NCBI GenBank assembly: GCA_026260175.1
Contig: JAKCWW010000166.1
Coordinates: forward strand, 1-30,359
Direction of reading: 5' to 3'
From: Reticulitermes lucifugus
Taxonomy: Eukaryota > Arthropoda > Insecta > Blattodea > Rhinotermitidae
DNA: 30,359 nt
A model generated the notes under the pieces. That model searched no databases, was not told the origin of the DNA, and saw nothing but the letters and a program-made list of their open reading frames with translations. Shown piece by piece: positions 29,487 through 30,359 of this stretch (positions are counted from its first letter, which is position 1; every line of letters begins with the position of its first letter). The position numbers were made by a program, and so were the translations under genes.

Positions 29487-30302
29487 CCCATGAGGGCAAC
29501 GGCCTCCTGGTGGAAACAGGGAGAGCTCGAGTGCTTTATCACTAGGTGAGCTATTCCTATAGATGTCCCTTTTACTGATGTTGTGTGAGTGTACTCCTTT
29601 CGCGCCGGTTTTTGGCTGTTCGTAACCATTGTCCTCCTGCTATCCTCTTGAACGTGTCTGCCCATCGTGTCTTCGGTAGCCCCTTTCTCCTTTTGCCTAT
29701 TCTTACGTCCCACATCGATGTAGCGTGTGCCCATCTGCGCTGATCCATTCTTGCCACATGGCCTCCGTTTGCCACTTGAGACTGAAGCACTGCCACCTTG
29801 CCTTTCGTGTTGGTTATCTGCCTTACTTTAGCATTCGTCACTTTGTCGCTCCATACAACTTGCAGTATTCTCCGTTCCATCTTTCGCTGACAAGTTTGGA
29901 GTATCCTCTTTTCCTTTTCCGTGAGCGACCATGTTTGACGCCGTATAAAAGGACCGGGAATTCGCAGGATTCCAGGACGTCTTCCTTTGTCTCCCGTTTT
30001 TGGTATTTGTCAGCCAGTATAAACCCTAGACTCTTGAACTTGTTCCAAGCCATTTCAATCCTCCTTTTGGTTTCTTTCCCCGAGTTGTCCCGCAATGATA
30101 TCAGTTGTCCGAGGTATGTGTATTCTGGAACATACTCAAGAGCTTCTCCGTTCAGTCCGATTTCTATTTCAGTGCTATTTGTCATTACTTTGATCTTCTG
30201 TGTATTGATTTTAATCCATCATCTGTGCTCAGTTTTATTAGTTTGTTCACCATTTCTCGTAGTTCACAATTAGAGCTGGTAAAAATAACCAAATTCTCTG
30301 CG
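29487..30302 (-). pseudogene. Non-LTR retrotransposon reverse transcriptase C-terminus, decayed
   Basis: Minus strand, reading from 30302: AENLVIFTSSNCELREMVNK and LIKLSTDDG, then after a one-base shift near 30218 VMTNSTEIEIGLNGEALEYV and the YTYLG thumb-type motif, RRIEMAWNKFKSLGF, then VLLYGV. A second one-base shift near 29943 restores the frame for MERRILQVVWSDKVTN, then VRQIT, HVARMDQRRWAH and KTRWADTFKRIAG, WLRTAKNRRE, ending near 29572. The order (YLG box, LLYG box, GHVARM-like box, RW-D box) is that of the end of a non-LTR reverse transcriptase polyprotein. The catalytic FADD motif is lost with the 5' end, which is cut off at about 30300 where SINE sequence begins. The 3' untranslated part contains CCGTTGCCCTCATGGGATTA and passes into the AATT tail. 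An RTE-like clade fits the tandem tail but is tentative. Confidence 0.85.
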
Positions 30303-30359
30303 ACGAGCTGGTCCCTCGTCCAGAGGAGTCCTACCGATTGTGGTGTGTCTCAAATGTGT
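30296..30359 (+). mobile_element. tRNA-headed SINE (family A), copy 4, cut by window edge
   Basis: CTCTGCGACGAGCTGGTCCC, CGTCCAGAGGAGTCCTACCG and GTGGTGTGTCTCAAATG match the body of copy 3 (16782-16852). The tRNA-like head is missing, so either this copy is 5'-truncated or the joint with the LINE is a rearrangement. The rest is beyond the window. Confidence 0.8.

Overview
The window looks like a gene-free stretch of a large, AT-rich, repeat-laden animal genome, most likely an insect. Three things point this way: the mariner-type DNA transposon, the tRNA-headed SINEs, and the LINE fragments with eroded frames. The particular SINE body (a tRNA-like head followed by a conserved body ending in a short A-run) and the dispersed inverted repeats ending in CTTCTGGGATG resemble, from memory, repeats common in cockroach and termite (Blattodea) genomes. 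That placement is inference; nothing here proves a species. I found no convincing host protein-coding exon, no functional tRNA or rRNA gene, no CRISPR and no operon-like layout. Every open frame over about 100 codons either lies in a transposon relic, is low-complexity, or lacks recognisable content.

Layout. Positions 1-2400: non-coding, with one small inverted-repeat element (141-343) and a G-rich tract. 2397-3660: a 52-bp minisatellite, a cluster of CTTCTGGGATG ends, and a LINE 3' end into which a SINE has inserted with a perfect 12-bp target duplication. 4400-6000: trinucleotide repeats. 6502-6922: a 420-bp imperfect palindrome. 7524-7658 and 8709-9464: two more inverted-repeat elements, the second a large hairpin with arms of about 300 bp. 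9540-11740: non-coding sequence with diverged internal repeats. 12980-13560: two SINEs of different families side by side. 14503-14613 and 25983-26144: two copies of one hAT-like MITE. 16664-16909: the best-preserved SINE, flanked by a 13-bp target duplication. 17715-19192: two more tRNA-headed SINE relics. 22200-23506: a full-length but dead mariner. 23690-24175: a GTAT repeat and a long pyrimidine tract. 26687-27069: a second LINE 3' end of the same general type as that at 3030. 28031-28804: an unclassified terminal-inverted-repeat element with a perfect 8-bp duplication. 29431-30302: a minus-strand LINE reverse-transcriptase 3' end with an AATT-rich tail. 30296-30359: another SINE fragment running off the edge.

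The genes do not work together as a system; the content is a record of successive insertions. The most unusual signal is a family of fold-back elements, with ends at no fewer than seven places. Several of these, together with the unrelated palindrome at 6502-6922, carry a shared structural core (TGAAGAT, a short hairpin whose stem differs in sequence but still pairs, then GAAACGT). It resembles a hammerhead ribozyme core but departs from it at conserved positions.
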